Assembly: GCA_963727285.1 (NCBI GenBank)
Contig: CAVSFF010000011.1
Coordinates: 124,001-188,000, forward strand
Source: CAITWD01 sp963727285
GTDB lineage: Bacteria; Actinomycetota; Thermoleophilia; Miltoncostaeales; Miltoncostaeaceae
DNA: 64,000 nucleotides
Reading direction: 5' to 3'
Part shown: piece by piece, positions 17,551 to 26,879 of the stretch
Numbering within the stretch: position 1 is the first letter of the stretch
How the letters are laid out: each line of letters starts with the position of its first letter
Notes under the pieces: model-generated
Database searches by the model: none
Told to the model about the DNA's origin: nothing
The model's input: only the letters and a program-made list of their open reading frames with translations
Program-made: the position numbers and the translations under genes

Positions 17551-20067
17551 TTGTTTGAGAGGTTCACCGAGCGGGCGCGCCAGGTCGTCGTCTTGGCCCA
17601 GGAAGAGGCGCGTACCCTCAAGCACAATTACATCGGGACCGAGCACATCCTCCTCGGCCTGCTGCGCGAAGAAGAAGGTCTCGCGGCGCGGGTCCTCGAG
17701 GGGCTTGAGATCACGGTGGAGGAGGTCCGGGCGCAGGTCATCCGGATCGTCGGATCCGGCGAAGAGGTGACCTCGGGCCAGATCCCGTTCACCCCGCGCG
17801 CCAAGAAGGTCCTCGAGCTCGCGCTGCGTGAGGCGCTGTCGCTCGGCCACAACTACATCGGGACCGAACACATCCTGCTTGGACTCGTGCGCGAGAACGA
17901 GGGCGTCGCCGCCCGGATTCTCGCCGACTTCGACGCCGACAGCGAGAAGATCCGCAACGAGATCATCCGCATGCTGTCGGGTCCGGGTCGCCGCCAGCAG
18001 GGCCAGACCGCAGGCGGGGCGCCGGCCGACAAGAAGTCGAGCAAGCTGCTCGAGCAATTCGGCCGCAACCTCACCAAGCTGGCCGCCGACGGCAAGCTGG
18101 ACCCCGTCGTCGGGCGTCAGAACGAGATCGAGCGCGTGATGCAGATCCTCTCGCGCCGTACCAAGAACAACCCGGTGCTCATCGGCGAGCCCGGCGTCGG
18201 CAAGACCGCCGTCGTCGAGGGCCTGGCCCAGCGCATCGCCTCGAACCAGGTGCCGGACCTGCTCAAGAACAAGCAGATCTACACGCTGGACCTGGCGGCC
18301 CTGGTCGCCGGTTCCAAGTACCGCGGCGAGTTCGAGGAGCGCCTCAAGAAGGTGATGAAGGAGATCACCCAGCGCGGCGACATCATCCTGTTCATCGACG
18401 AGCTGCACAATCTCGTCGGCGCGGGCGCGGCCGAGGGCGCGATCGATGCCGCCAGCATCCTCAAGCCGGCGCTTGCGCGCGGTGAGCTGCAGACCGTCGG
18501 TGCGACGACCCTGGACGAGTACCGCAAGTACCTGGAGCGGGACTCCGCCCTGGAACGGCGTTTCCAGCAGATCCGTGTCGAAGAGCCCTCCCAGGAAGAG
18601 ACCGTGCAGATCCTGCGCGGCCTCCGCGACCGGTACGAGTCGCACCACCGCTGCACGATCACCGACGAGGCCCTGGAGGCCGCGGCGAACCTTGCGGATC
18701 GGTACATCTCCGAGCGGTTCCTGCCCGACAAGGCGATCGACCTCATCGACGAGGCCGGCAGCCGTATGCGGATCCGCACGATGACCTCCCCGCCTTCGTA
18801 TCGCGAGCTCGAGGACGAGATCGAGACCGTGCGCAAGGAAAAGGAAGCGGCGATCGAGGCGCAGGAGTTCGAGAAGGCCGCGAACCTCCGCGACAGCGAG
18901 CGCAAGCTGACCAACAAGAAGCGGGAGCTCGAAGACGAGTGGAAGTCCGAGGACGGCGGCCCGCGGCCCGAGATCGGCGAAGAAGAGATCGCCGACATCG
19001 TGTCGATGTGGACCGGCATCCCGGTGTTCAAACTCACCGAGGCCGAATCCCGCAAGCTGCTGCGCATGGAGGACGAGCTCCACAAGCGCGTCATCGGGCA
19101 GGAGCCCGCAATCAAGGCCGTCAGCCGCGCGATCCGTCGTGCGCGTGCCGGGATCAAGGACCCCAAGCGCCCGGCCGGCAGCTTCATCTTCCTGGGCCCC
19201 TCGGGTGTGGGGAAGACCGAGCTTGCGCGGACACTGGCCGAGTTCCTGTTCGGCGACGATCAGGCGCTGATCCAGGTCGACATGTCCGAGTACATGGAAA
19301 AGCACGCCGTCAGCCGTCTGGTCGGGTCTCCGCCCGGATATGTCGGCTACGACGAGGGTGGCCAGCTCACCGAGCAGGTCCGGCGCAAGCCGTACTCGGT
19401 CATCCTGCTGGACGAGGTGGAGAAGGCACACCCCGAGGTCTTCAACATCCTGTTGCAGATCCTCGAGGATGGCCGGCTTACCGATGCCCAGGGCCGTTCG
19501 GTCGACTTCAGGAACGCGATCGTGATCATGACCTCGAACATCGGGGCGGCCACGATCAGCCGCGACACCCCGCTCGGGTTCTCGGTCTCCGAAGATTCGG
19601 GCCTGTCGTACGACGACATGAAGTCGCGCATCATGGGCGAGCTCAAGCGTGTGTTCCGCCCGGAGCTGATCAACCGGATCGACGAGATCATCGTCTTCCA
19701 CAAGCTCACCCGGGACGAGATCACGCAGATCGTCGAGCTGCTGCTGGTCCGGCTCAAGGAGCAGATGGCCGAGCACGGTCTGGCGCTCCAGCTGACCGAG
19801 GAAGCCAAGGATCTGCTCGTCCAGGAAGGGTACGACCCCGCGATGGGTGCCCGGCCGCTGCGCCGGGCGATCCAGCGGCTCATCGAGGACCCGCTCGCCG
19901 ATGAGGTGCTCAAGGGCAACCTGCCCGAGGGGACCGTCATCGTCGTCGACCGCGATGGGGAGCAGATGAAGTTGGTCCCGACTCTTCCCGAGGAGCCGCC
20001 CGCGGTCGGCGTCCTCGCGAGTGAGGCGTCCGACGAGGTCGCCGAACCGGAGTCCGAAGAGTCGTAG
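17551..20067 (+). CDS. clpC: Clp protease ATPase ClpC
   Basis: An 838-residue Hsp100 unfoldase that feeds ClpP. Two Clp N repeats (residues 1-70 and 78-145) share HNYIGTEHILLGL. The first AAA domain has Walker A GEPGVGKT at 212-219, the second GPSGVGKTE. Between them is a UVR-like middle domain (EAQEFEKAANLRD) typical of ClpC rather than ClpB. The TTG start is chosen because the family begins at this FERFTERARQ block and a GAGGAG site lies upstream. The upstream 195 bp hold a TAGAAT -10-like hexamer (near 17392) and the inverted repeat above. No ctsR, mcsB or clpP is adjacent. Confidence 0.95.
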   Translation: MFERFTERARQVVVLAQEEARTLKHNYIGTEHILLGLLREEEGLAARVLEGLEITVEEVRAQVIRIVGSGEEVTSGQIPFTPRAKKVLELALREALSLGHNYIGTEHILLGLVRENEGVAARILADFDADSEKIRNEIIRMLSGPGRRQQGQTAGGAPADKKSSKLLEQFGRNLTKLAADGKLDPVVGRQNEIERVMQILSRRTKNNPVLIGEPGVGKTAVVEGLAQRIASNQVPDLLKNKQIYTLDLAALVAGSKYRGEFEERLKKVMKEITQRGDIILFIDELHNLVGAGAAEGAIDAASILKPALARGELQTVGATTLDEYRKYLERDSALERRFQQIRVEEPSQEETVQILRGLRDRYESHHRCTITDEALEAAANLADRYISERFLPDKAIDLIDEAGSRMRIRTMTSPPSYRELEDEIETVRKEKEAAIEAQEFEKAANLRDSERKLTNKKRELEDEWKSEDGGPRPEIGEEEIADIVSMWTGIPVFKLTEAESRKLLRMEDELHKRVIGQEPAIKAVSRAIRRARAGIKDPKRPAGSFIFLGPSGVGKTELARTLAEFLFGDDQALIQVDMSEYMEKHAVSRLVGSPPGYVGYDEGGQLTEQVRRKPYSVILLDEVEKAHPEVFNILLQILEDGRLTDAQGRSVDFRNAIVIMTSNIGAATISRDTPLGFSVSEDSGLSYDDMKSRIMGELKRVFRPELINRIDEIIVFHKLTRDEITQIVELLLVRLKEQMAEHGLALQLTEEAKDLLVQEGYDPAMGARPLRRAIQRLIEDPLADEVLKGNLPEGTVIVVDRDGEQMKLVPTLPEEPPAVGVLASEASDEVAEPESEES

Positions 20068-20077
20068 CCGCAACTGC

Positions 20078-20106
20078 GTACGGGGCCCCGTTGCGGGGTC
20101 CCGTAC
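20078..20106 (+). terminator. hairpin between clpC and radA
   Basis: Arms 20078-20090 (GTACGGGGCCCCG) and 20094-20106 pair at 12 of 13 positions around a TTG loop. No U-tract follows, so it may be a weak terminator, a processing site or an attenuator in the radA leader, whose TTG start is 20 nt downstream. Confidence 0.55.
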
Positions 20107-20125
20107 AGCGGCAGATGAAGGTGTA

Positions 20126-21484
20126 TTGGCCCGAGCACGTCCACAGAGCGTCCACGTCTGCCAAGAGTGCGGCTCCACGCATCCGCGTTGGGTCGGACGC
20201 TGTTCGTCGTGCGGCGCGTGGGGCTCGGTGGCGGAAGAGGCCCGCATCGCCACGCTGACGCGCTCGCCGGTTGCGGCATCGCGCCCCGTGCGACTCGGTG
20301 ATCTCTCGTTGGCGCCCGCCGAGCGCATCGTCACCGGCGTCGACGAGCTCGACCGTGTGCTCGGCGGCGGGCTCGTTCCGGGCTCGCTCGTGCTGATCGC
20401 CGGCGAGCCGGGGATCGGCAAGAGCACGCTGGTGCTGCAGGCGCTGGCCGGGATCTCCGCGTCCCGCAGCGTCCTGCTGGTCACCGGTGAGGAATCGCTC
20501 GCGCAGGTCCACGCCCGGGGCGCGCGCATCGCCTCCGATACGGACGCGGTGTCCATCCTGGCCGAGTCCCGGCTCGAGCAGGTCGTCGATGCGATCATCG
20601 AACACGATCCGGCAGTGTGCGTCGTCGATTCGATCCAGACGCTCGTCTCCGATACGGCAGAGGGCACGATCGGATCGGTGTCGCAGATCCGGCAGGCGAC
20701 GGGTGCGTTGATGCGCTTGGCCAAGGAACGCGACGTCGTCATCGTCCTCGTGGGGCATGTGACCAAGGACGGCGGGCTCGCGGGTCCACGCATGCTCGAG
20801 CACATGGTCGATTGCGTGATCACCTTCGAGGGCGAAGAAATGCGGGCACACCGTGTGCTGCGCGCCACCAAGAACCGTTTCGGCTCGATCAACGAGACCG
20901 GAGTGCTGGAGATGTTTCCCGACGGCCTCGTCTCGGTCGCCGACCCGACGGGAGTGTTCCTGGCCGAGGTCGGCGAACGCATCGGGTCGTGCGTGTTTCC
21001 CGTGGTCCAGGGCAGCCGGGCGGTGCTCGTCGAGATTCAGGCATTGGTCGGCCAGACCGAGGTCGTGCCGCCGCGGCGGGTCGCGGTTGGGGTCGATCGC
21101 ACGCGCCTGGCCCAGGTCATCGCCGTGCTCTCGCGCCACGCCGGGTTTCGCCTGGGCGACCAGGATGTCTTCGTCAGCGTCGCCGGCGGGGCCCGCGCGG
21201 TCGATCCGGCGGCCGATCTGGCGATGGCGCTGGCGATCGCCTCGGCCCATCGCGGGACGCCGTTGGCCGCAGGGTCCGCGGCGTTTGGTGAAATTGGCCT
21301 GACCGGCGGTGTGCGTCCGACCGGGCACTGGGGGCGCCGTCTCGGCGCGATCGGTGCCCACGGGATGACGTTGGCGGTCGTGCCAGGGATGGCAGGCGGT
21401 CATGCAGAGCCTCCACCTCCCGGGGTGGAGATTTCAACGGTAGGGGACATCACGCAGGCCCTCGCGGTCGCGTGTCCGCGGTGA
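20126..21484 (+). CDS. radA: DNA repair protein RadA
   Basis: A 452-residue RecA-like protein that promotes branch migration in recombinational repair. The C4 zinc finger is at residues 16-33 (CQEC and CSSC). The RecA-like core has Walker A GEPGIGKST and the RadA-specific KNRFG motif. The C-terminal domain is Lon-protease-like (DPAADLAMALAIASAHRGTP). The TTG start has GAAGG 5 nt upstream and gives a standard short N-terminus before the zinc finger. It follows clpC, as in Bacillus, where disA comes next; here carD takes that place. Confidence 0.92.
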   Translation: MARARPQSVHVCQECGSTHPRWVGRCSSCGAWGSVAEEARIATLTRSPVAASRPVRLGDLSLAPAERIVTGVDELDRVLGGGLVPGSLVLIAGEPGIGKSTLVLQALAGISASRSVLLVTGEESLAQVHARGARIASDTDAVSILAESRLEQVVDAIIEHDPAVCVVDSIQTLVSDTAEGTIGSVSQIRQATGALMRLAKERDVVIVLVGHVTKDGGLAGPRMLEHMVDCVITFEGEEMRAHRVLRATKNRFGSINETGVLEMFPDGLVSVADPTGVFLAEVGERIGSCVFPVVQGSRAVLVEIQALVGQTEVVPPRRVAVGVDRTRLAQVIAVLSRHAGFRLGDQDVFVSVAGGARAVDPAADLAMALAIASAHRGTPLAAGSAAFGEIGLTGGVRPTGHWGRRLGAIGAHGMTLAVVPGMAGGHAEPPPPGVEISTVGDITQALAVACPR

Positions 21485-21488
21485 GCTG

Positions 21489-22085
21489 ATGGCTGACGGC
21501 GGAATATCCCACGAGCAGGAGGGGCTGGTGTTCGAAGTCGGTGACAAGGTCGTGTATCCGCATCACGGTGCGGGCGTGGTCGAGAAGAAGGAGACCAAGG
21601 AAATCCTCGGTCAGAGCCGTGAGTACCTCACGATCACGATCCTCTACAACGAGATGACCGTCATGGTTCCGGCGGAGAACGCCGAGCGCGCGGGTCTGCG
21701 GCGGGTCATCGACGAGCAGACGGTCCAAGAGGTGCTGGCGGTGCTCAAGGACGACGGCACCCAGATGCCCAAGAACTGGAACCGGCGCTTCAAGCACAAC
21801 CGCGACAAGATCAAGACCGGCGACGTGTTCGAGCTGGCCGAGGTGGTCCGGAATCTGTCGATCCGCGATCTCGACAAGGGGCTGTCGACCGGCGAGAAGC
21901 AGATGTTCGGGCGGGCCAAGAAGATTCTGGCGAGTGAACTCATGTACGCCTGCGACATGGAAGAGCAGGAGGCCATCGACTTTCTGGAGAACCTCCTGGA
22001 AAATATCGGTGGCGGGCGTGCGGATGCCAAGGTTGCCGCGGGTGCCGCAGACGATGACGACACAGAGGACCTCGTAGCGGAATAG
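21489..22085 (+). CDS. carD: CarD-family RNA polymerase-binding regulator
   Basis: A 198-residue factor that binds RNA polymerase beta and stabilises promoter open complexes. The N-terminal Tudor-like domain (about 14-70) begins FEVGDKVVYPHHGAGVV. The helical C-terminal domain has KDDGTQMPKNWNRRFKHN and the DNA-facing Trp. An acidic tail of about 20 residues ends the protein. It starts 4 nt after radA. A CarD gene before ispD is the usual actinobacterial order. Confidence 0.93.
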   Translation: MADGGISHEQEGLVFEVGDKVVYPHHGAGVVEKKETKEILGQSREYLTITILYNEMTVMVPAENAERAGLRRVIDEQTVQEVLAVLKDDGTQMPKNWNRRFKHNRDKIKTGDVFELAEVVRNLSIRDLDKGLSTGEKQMFGRAKKILASELMYACDMEEQEAIDFLENLLENIGGGRADAKVAAGAADDDDTEDLVAE

Positions 22086-22099
22086 TTTCGGTCTGACGA

Positions 22100-22116
22100 C
22101 CGCCGGTCCACGGCGG
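22100..22116 (+). terminator. small hairpin after carD
   Basis: CCGCCG (22100-22105) and CGGCGG (22111-22116) form a 6-bp stem with a 5-nt loop 15 nt after the carD stop. No U-tract. It may end the radA-carD transcript. Confidence 0.35.
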
Positions 22117-22204
22117 GGCGCGCGCTACCCTTGAATCTCGGGGTGGCGCCCGCGGCAGTACCCGAGCTCCCCCGATCGCGATACCCCCAAGGAGCCGTAC
22201 ACCG

Positions 22205-22303
22205 ATGAACCGCCGATCCCACCCTCCTGCGCGATTCTCCGCAGGTCGGATCGCGGCCGCATCGCCCGGCCCGCCGTCGCACCACGGGGTCCCGTTCCGG
22301 TGA
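22205..22303 (+). CDS. possible 32-codon leader ORF before the PIN-TRAM gene
   Basis: ATG at 22205 follows AAGGAG (22189-22194) by 10 nt and opens a 32-codon frame whose TGA overlaps the next gene's GTG by 4 bp (GTGA). The peptide is basic and rich in Pro, His and Ala. A TACCCT -10-like hexamer (22126-22131) could drive it. The strong ribosome site and the coupling suggest a translated leader, though the peptide may have no function of its own. Confidence 0.4.
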   Translation: MNRRSHPPARFSAGRIAAASPGPPSHHGVPFR

Positions 22304-23340
22304 TTCTTGTCAGTCGCATCGTGCTGGCCCTGCTGGGCGCGATCGCCGCCTATCAGGGCGCACGGAGCCTGTCGCTGTCGTCGCGTGTGGGCTCGCCGTA
22401 CTCGTACGGGCTGTGGGCGGCGATGGTCGTCGTCGGGGCACTGGTCGGCTTCATCCTGGGCGGGATCGCCGGTCGCTGGTTGCGCGGGCGCCTGCGATTG
22501 CTCGACCGCGCCGCCGACCGACGCTCGGCTGCGGAGCTCACCGTCGGGGCACTGGGTCTGGTGGTCGGACTCGTCGCCGCCGCGCTGGCGGGCATCGCCG
22601 TTGCGCAGCTGCCGATCGTCGGCCCGTATCTGCTGCTGCCGGTGGTGCTCCTGGTCGCCTACGTGTTCACGCGCATCGCGGCGCGCAAACACGTCGACAT
22701 CCTGCGACTGGTCGGGGTGCGCTCGCGTGCCACCCAGACGCGCGTCATCGACACGTCGGCCATCATCGACGGGCGCCTGATCGAGGTGATGCGGACCAAG
22801 TTCCTGTCGGGGACGATCGTCGTGCCGGACTTCATCCTCGACGAGTTGCAGCACGTCGCCGACTCTTCGGATCCGCTGAAGCGTGCCCGCGGGCGGCGCG
22901 GACTCGACATCGTCGAGGAGATGAAGAAGGCCGCCAACGGCGGGTTTTCGGTGCGCAACACGGACGGCGCCGGGGGCGAGCCGGTCGACAGCCGCCTGGT
23001 CCGGCTCGCGCGGGAGCTGGGCGCCTCGATCGTCACGACCGACTACAACCTCAACAAGGTTGCCCAGATCCAGGGTGTCGAGGTCCTCAACGTCAACGAG
23101 CTGGCCAACGCGCTCAAACCCGCGGTCCTCCCGGGCGAACCGCTGTCGATCAAGGTGATTCGCGAGGGCCGGGAGTACGACCAGGGTGTGGGATACCTCG
23201 ACGACGGAACGATGATCGTCGTCGAAGGCGGCCGCAAATTGATGGGTCAACAGGTCGACGTCGAAGTCACCTCGATCCTGCAGAGCCCCTCGGGGAAGAT
23301 GATCTTCACGCGGGTGATCGGTCACGGGGTCTCGGCGTAG
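22300..23340 (+). CDS. PIN/TRAM domain membrane protein (YacL-like)
   Basis: A 346-residue protein. The first 125 residues hold about four hydrophobic helices. The PIN domain follows (about 148-270), starting at VIDTSAIIDGRL with acidic residues of a nuclease-like fold (VVPDFILDELQ, VTTDYNLNKVA). A TRAM RNA-binding domain ends the protein (EGREYDQGVGYLDDGTMIVV). Bacillus YacL lies in the same place, between radA/disA and ispD. RNA cleavage is predicted, not shown. The gene is coupled to the leader ORF by GTGA. Confidence 0.9.
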   Translation: MILVSRIVLALLGAIAAYQGARSLSLSSRVGSPYSYGLWAAMVVVGALVGFILGGIAGRWLRGRLRLLDRAADRRSAAELTVGALGLVVGLVAAALAGIAVAQLPIVGPYLLLPVVLLVAYVFTRIAARKHVDILRLVGVRSRATQTRVIDTSAIIDGRLIEVMRTKFLSGTIVVPDFILDELQHVADSSDPLKRARGRRGLDIVEEMKKAANGGFSVRNTDGAGGEPVDSRLVRLARELGASIVTTDYNLNKVAQIQGVEVLNVNELANALKPAVLPGEPLSIKVIREGREYDQGVGYLDDGTMIVVEGGRKLMGQQVDVEVTSILQSPSGKMIFTRVIGHGVSA

Positions 23341-23401
23341 GTGAACGCACCGGCGCAGCACGCGCCGCGCGGCGCCCGTCGTGCCGTCGTTGGGGGGCGC
23401 A

Positions 23402-24115
23402 ATGACTGACGGCCCGCCGCGCGCGTGCGCGGCAATCGTCGTTGCGGCGGGTGCCGGCGTGCGCATGGGCGCGGGGATGCCGAAGGCGCTGATGCCGGTC
23501 GCCGGGCGCGCCCTGGCGGCCTGGTGTCTCGATGCGCTGGCCGCCGCCGACGGGATCGCCGATGTCGTGGTCGTCGGCCCCCCGGGACACGAGATCGAGT
23601 TGGCGCACGCGCTCGGGCTCGATCCCGGCCAGGTCGTCCCGGGTGGCACCTCCCGCGCCGAATCGGTGGAGTGCGGCCTTGCCGCACTCGGCGAGGCGGT
23701 GGAGATGGTGCTCGTGCACGATGCCGCCCGCCCGTTGGTGCGGCCAGAGCTGATCGACGCGGTCATCGCCGCCGCCGCCGACACCGACGGTGCGATCGCC
23801 GCGGTGCCGCTCGCCGACACCCCCAAGCGCGTGGATGACGACGGGGTCATCACCGGTACCCCTGCCCGTGACGGGTTGTGGCTGGCCCAGACTCCGCAGG
23901 TGTTCCACCATCGGGTGCTCGTCGAGGCGTTTGCGGCGGCGCACCGCGACGGCCGTCTCGCATCGGCGACCGATTGCGCGTCGATGGTCGAGGCGATCGG
24001 GGGACGCGTCCTGGTGGTGGCCTCGATGGTCCCCAACATGAAGGTCACGACGCCGGCCGACATCCGGATCGCCGAGCTCTTGCTGGCCGCCACCGACGCC
24101 GGGCCGGTCCGGTAA
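23402..24115 (+). CDS. ispD: 2-C-methyl-D-erythritol 4-phosphate cytidylyltransferase
   Basis: A 237-residue enzyme of the MEP isoprenoid pathway, joining CTP to MEP. The nucleotide-binding loop is AAGAGVRMGAGMPKAL (residues 15-30); VHDAARPLVRP and ATDCASMVEA are also family blocks. The ATG chosen has GGGGGG 5 nt upstream. It is separated from ispF by a PHP phosphatase gene, whereas the two isp genes are often adjacent or fused. Confidence 0.92.
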   Translation: MTDGPPRACAAIVVAAGAGVRMGAGMPKALMPVAGRALAAWCLDALAAADGIADVVVVGPPGHEIELAHALGLDPGQVVPGGTSRAESVECGLAALGEAVEMVLVHDAARPLVRPELIDAVIAAAADTDGAIAAVPLADTPKRVDDDGVITGTPARDGLWLAQTPQVFHHRVLVEAFAAAHRDGRLASATDCASMVEAIGGRVLVVASMVPNMKVTTPADIRIAELLLAATDAGPVR

Positions 24116-24130
24116 CGTGGGCGGCCGCCG

Positions 24131-24994
24131 ATGCTGACCGACTACCACCTCCACCTGCAGCCCGACGGGCCCGCGGCACGCGCCGAGCACGCGGTCGACT
24201 GGGATCAGGAGGGCGGCTATCGGTCGGCGGGCTGGATCCGCAGGTACGCCGACGCGGCGCGGGCCCGCGGCGTGCACGAGATCGCGATCACCGAGCACGT
24301 GCACCGGTTCGCCGAGGCCCGGGAGTGGCACCCGAACCCGTGGTGGCGCGCGGAGGCGACCGAAGACGTCGATGCCTACTGCACCGCGCTCGCCGAGGCG
24401 CAAGCGGCCGGAGTGCCGGTCCTGGTCGGGATCGAGATGGACTGGCTGCCGGACCGGCGCGACGAGATCGCCGCGTTCCTCGACGGGCGCCCGTTCGACG
24501 TCGTGCTGGGGTCGGTCCACTGGCTCGCCGATCGTGCCGTCGACCACCCGGATTATTTGGCCTGGGATTCCCTGGATGCCGAACAGGTGTGGTCCCGATA
24601 CCTCGACGAGCTGATTGCGGCCGCCGAATCGGGCCTGTACGACGTGCTCGCCCACATCGACCTTCCGAAGGTCTTCGGGCATGCGCCGCCGGAGTCGGCA
24701 CGTGGACGGTGGCCCGAGATCGTGGCCCGCATTGCCGCATCGGGTGTCGCGGTGGAATGCTCGAGCGCGGGCCTGCGCAAGCCGGTGGCCGAGCTGTATC
24801 CGAACCCGGACGTCCTTGCGATGTGCGCCGCCGCGGGGATCGCCGTCACGCTCTCCAGCGACGCGCATCGCCCGTCCGACATCGCCGCCGGGTACCCGAC
24901 CGCCGTGGCCGCCTTGCGCGGGGCCGGGTACACGCACCTGACCCGATTCGCGGGGCGCGCCCGGTCCCTGACTCCGATCGCAGACTGGTCATGA
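24131..24994 (+). CDS. PHP-domain phosphatase, histidinol-phosphatase type
   Basis: A 287-residue PHP-fold metal-dependent phosphatase. The metal site begins TDYHLHLQP at residues 3-11, continues with AITEHVHRF, VGIEMDW, LGSVHWL and ends LSSDAHRPSD. The pattern fits HisK-type histidinol-phosphatases, which release histidinol in histidine synthesis; other small phosphoesters are possible. A -10-like TAACGT is 12 nt upstream. Its stop overlaps the ispF ATG (ATGA), so it is inserted in the isp operon. Confidence 0.82.
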   Translation: MLTDYHLHLQPDGPAARAEHAVDWDQEGGYRSAGWIRRYADAARARGVHEIAITEHVHRFAEAREWHPNPWWRAEATEDVDAYCTALAEAQAAGVPVLVGIEMDWLPDRRDEIAAFLDGRPFDVVLGSVHWLADRAVDHPDYLAWDSLDAEQVWSRYLDELIAAAESGLYDVLAHIDLPKVFGHAPPESARGRWPEIVARIAASGVAVECSSAGLRKPVAELYPNPDVLAMCAAAGIAVTLSSDAHRPSDIAAGYPTAVAALRGAGYTHLTRFAGRARSLTPIADWS

Positions 24995-25470
24995 GGGTCG
25001 GACTCGGGGTCGATGCGCACCGTTTCGGCGACGGCCGTCCGCTGATGCTGGGCACGGTCGCGATCCCGCATCCTGCGGGGCTCGTCGGGCACAGCGACGG
25101 CGACGTCGTCGCACACGCGGTCTGCGATGCGGTGCTGTCGGCCGCCGGACTCCCCGACATCGGCGCGTTGTTCCCGCCCGGCGATCCCGAGTGGGCAGGG
25201 GTGTCGGGTGCGGTGCTGTTGGGACACGTCCGCGACCGCATCGCGGCGGTGGGGCTGCGGGTGATCAATGCGCACGCGGTGGTCGTCTGCGAGGCGCCGC
25301 GCATCGGCCCGTACCGGCAGTCGATGCAGGATGGCTTGACGGCCGCGCTCGGCGCACCCGTGACCGTCCACGCCACGACGACCGAGACGATGGGCTTTAC
25401 CGGCCGCGGCGAGGGGATCGCCTGCCAGGCCGTGGCGCTCGTGGCACCGACCGCAACGAGGGCAGTGTGA
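24991..25470 (+). CDS. ispF: 2-C-methyl-D-erythritol 2,4-cyclodiphosphate synthase
   Basis: A 159-residue zinc enzyme that closes CDP-ME 2-phosphate to the cyclodiphosphate in the MEP pathway. Zinc ligands lie in GVDAHRF (residues 6-12) and GHSDGDVVAHAVCDA (about 33-47). The conserved TTTETMGFTGRGEGI ends the protein. The ATG overlaps the PHP stop and its own stop overlaps the cysS GTG, so all are coupled. Confidence 0.95.
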   Translation: MRVGLGVDAHRFGDGRPLMLGTVAIPHPAGLVGHSDGDVVAHAVCDAVLSAAGLPDIGALFPPGDPEWAGVSGAVLLGHVRDRIAAVGLRVINAHAVVVCEAPRIGPYRQSMQDGLTAALGAPVTVHATTTETMGFTGRGEGIACQAVALVAPTATRAV

Positions 25471-26879
25471 GCAGCGCAAGCCCGACGAGCGATACCCCGC
25501 GCCTCTACAGCACGCTGTCGCGGACCGTGGAGCCGCTGTCGACGAGCGCGGACGGCACCGTGCGCATGTACGTCTGCGGCCCGACGGTCTACGGTCCGAT
25601 CCACGTCGGCAATGCCCGTCCGTTTGTCGTGTTCTCGGTACTCAGGCGGTATCTGACCCGGCGCGGATTCGCCGTCCGTCACGTCTGCAACGTCACCGAC
25701 ATCAATGACAAGATCTATGTGGCCGCCGCCCGGGAAGGCGTCGCCTCCGATCTGCTGGCGGCGCGGTACCGCGCCGAGTACGTCGCCGACACCGACCGCC
25801 TCGGGCTCGGCCGGCCCGACCTCGAACCGACGGTGACCGACCACATGCCCGAGATCATCGCGCTGATCGCGCGGCTGATCGACGTCGGGCTCGCCTACCC
25901 GAGCGACGGCGATGTCTACTTCCGGGTCGACCGTTTCCCGGGATACGGCAAGCTGTCCGGGCGACGCCTCGACGAGATGCTCGTGACCGAGCCGGGGGAG
26001 GCCAAGGAGCACCCGCTCGACTTCGCGCTCTGGAAGGGGCACAAGCCCGACGAGGACACTTCCTGGGACTCGCCGTGGGGACCCGGGCGTCCGGGGTGGC
26101 ACATCGAGTGCTCGGCCATGGCCGAGGCCGCACTCGGGCCGTCGTTCGATATTCACGGCGGCGGCATCGACCTGGCGTTTCCGCATCACGAGAACGAAAT
26201 CGCCCAGAGCGAGGGCGCCAACGGTGTGCCGATGGCCCGGATCTGGGCCCACAACGAGATGTTGGAACTCGGCGGCAAGATGTCCAAGAGCGAGGGCAAC
26301 ATCGTGCTCCTTCGCGATGCCCTCGACCGCTGGGGTCGCGACGTCCTCGTGGCGTTTTTCCTGCGGACCCACTACCGATCCAAGCTTCCGTTCGGCGACG
26401 CCGCCTTGGAGGACACCGCCCGCCAGGTCGATTCGATCCGCAACGCCGCCAGGGCGCTTGACCGCGCCGAGTCCGCCCCCGGTACCGGCTTCAACCGTGA
26501 ACTGGCCGATACGTTGGTCGCCGCCCGGCAGGACTTCTTCGAGGCGCTCGACGACGACTTCCACACCCCGCGCGCGTTTGCGGCCCTGTTCGAGGTCGTG
26601 CACGCGATCAACCGCGCCGTCGAGCGGGATCGCCCGGGAATCGACCAGTTGCGGGCCGTCCGCACCGAGTTCGTGGGCCTGCTGGATGTGCTCGGCCTCG
26701 CCGGGCTTGCCGAACCCGAGGCGGGTGCACCCGCCGAGATCGTCGCGCTGGCCGCAGAGCGGGAGGCGGCGCGCGCGGACCGCGACTTTGCCCGGGCAGA
26801 CGCGTTACGGGATCGGATCGCGGCCGCCGGCTATGAGGTACGCGACACCCCGGAGGGGCCGCAGGTCGCACCGAAGTGA
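25467..26879 (+). CDS. cysS: cysteinyl-tRNA synthetase
   Basis: A 470-residue class I synthetase. The HIGH-like motif is in MYVCGPTVYGPIHVGNAR, which also carries the first zinc Cys. Other zinc ligands are in WHIECSAMA and FPHHENEIAQSE. The KMSKS loop KMSKSEGN is intact. The C-terminal domain is short, so it is a full enzyme and not the MshC mycothiol ligase, which lacks this end. GTGA overlaps join it to ispF and rlmB. Confidence 0.94.
   Translation: MSSASPTSDTPRLYSTLSRTVEPLSTSADGTVRMYVCGPTVYGPIHVGNARPFVVFSVLRRYLTRRGFAVRHVCNVTDINDKIYVAAAREGVASDLLAARYRAEYVADTDRLGLGRPDLEPTVTDHMPEIIALIARLIDVGLAYPSDGDVYFRVDRFPGYGKLSGRRLDEMLVTEPGEAKEHPLDFALWKGHKPDEDTSWDSPWGPGRPGWHIECSAMAEAALGPSFDIHGGGIDLAFPHHENEIAQSEGANGVPMARIWAHNEMLELGGKMSKSEGNIVLLRDALDRWGRDVLVAFFLRTHYRSKLPFGDAALEDTARQVDSIRNAARALDRAESAPGTGFNRELADTLVAARQDFFEALDDDFHTPRAFAALFEVVHAINRAVERDRPGIDQLRAVRTEFVGLLDVLGLAGLAEPEAGAPAEIVALAAEREAARADRDFARADALRDRIAAAGYEVRDTPEGPQVAPK

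Noticed and set aside
17527..20982. A 1151-codon open frame on the minus strand opposite clpC and radA
   Set aside because: It is the antisense shadow of strongly conserved clpC and radA codons in very GC-rich DNA; it has no recognisable domain.
21940..24093. A 717-codon minus-strand frame opposite carD, the PIN-TRAM gene and ispD
   Set aside because: Spans three well-supported plus-strand genes and shows only low-complexity composition.
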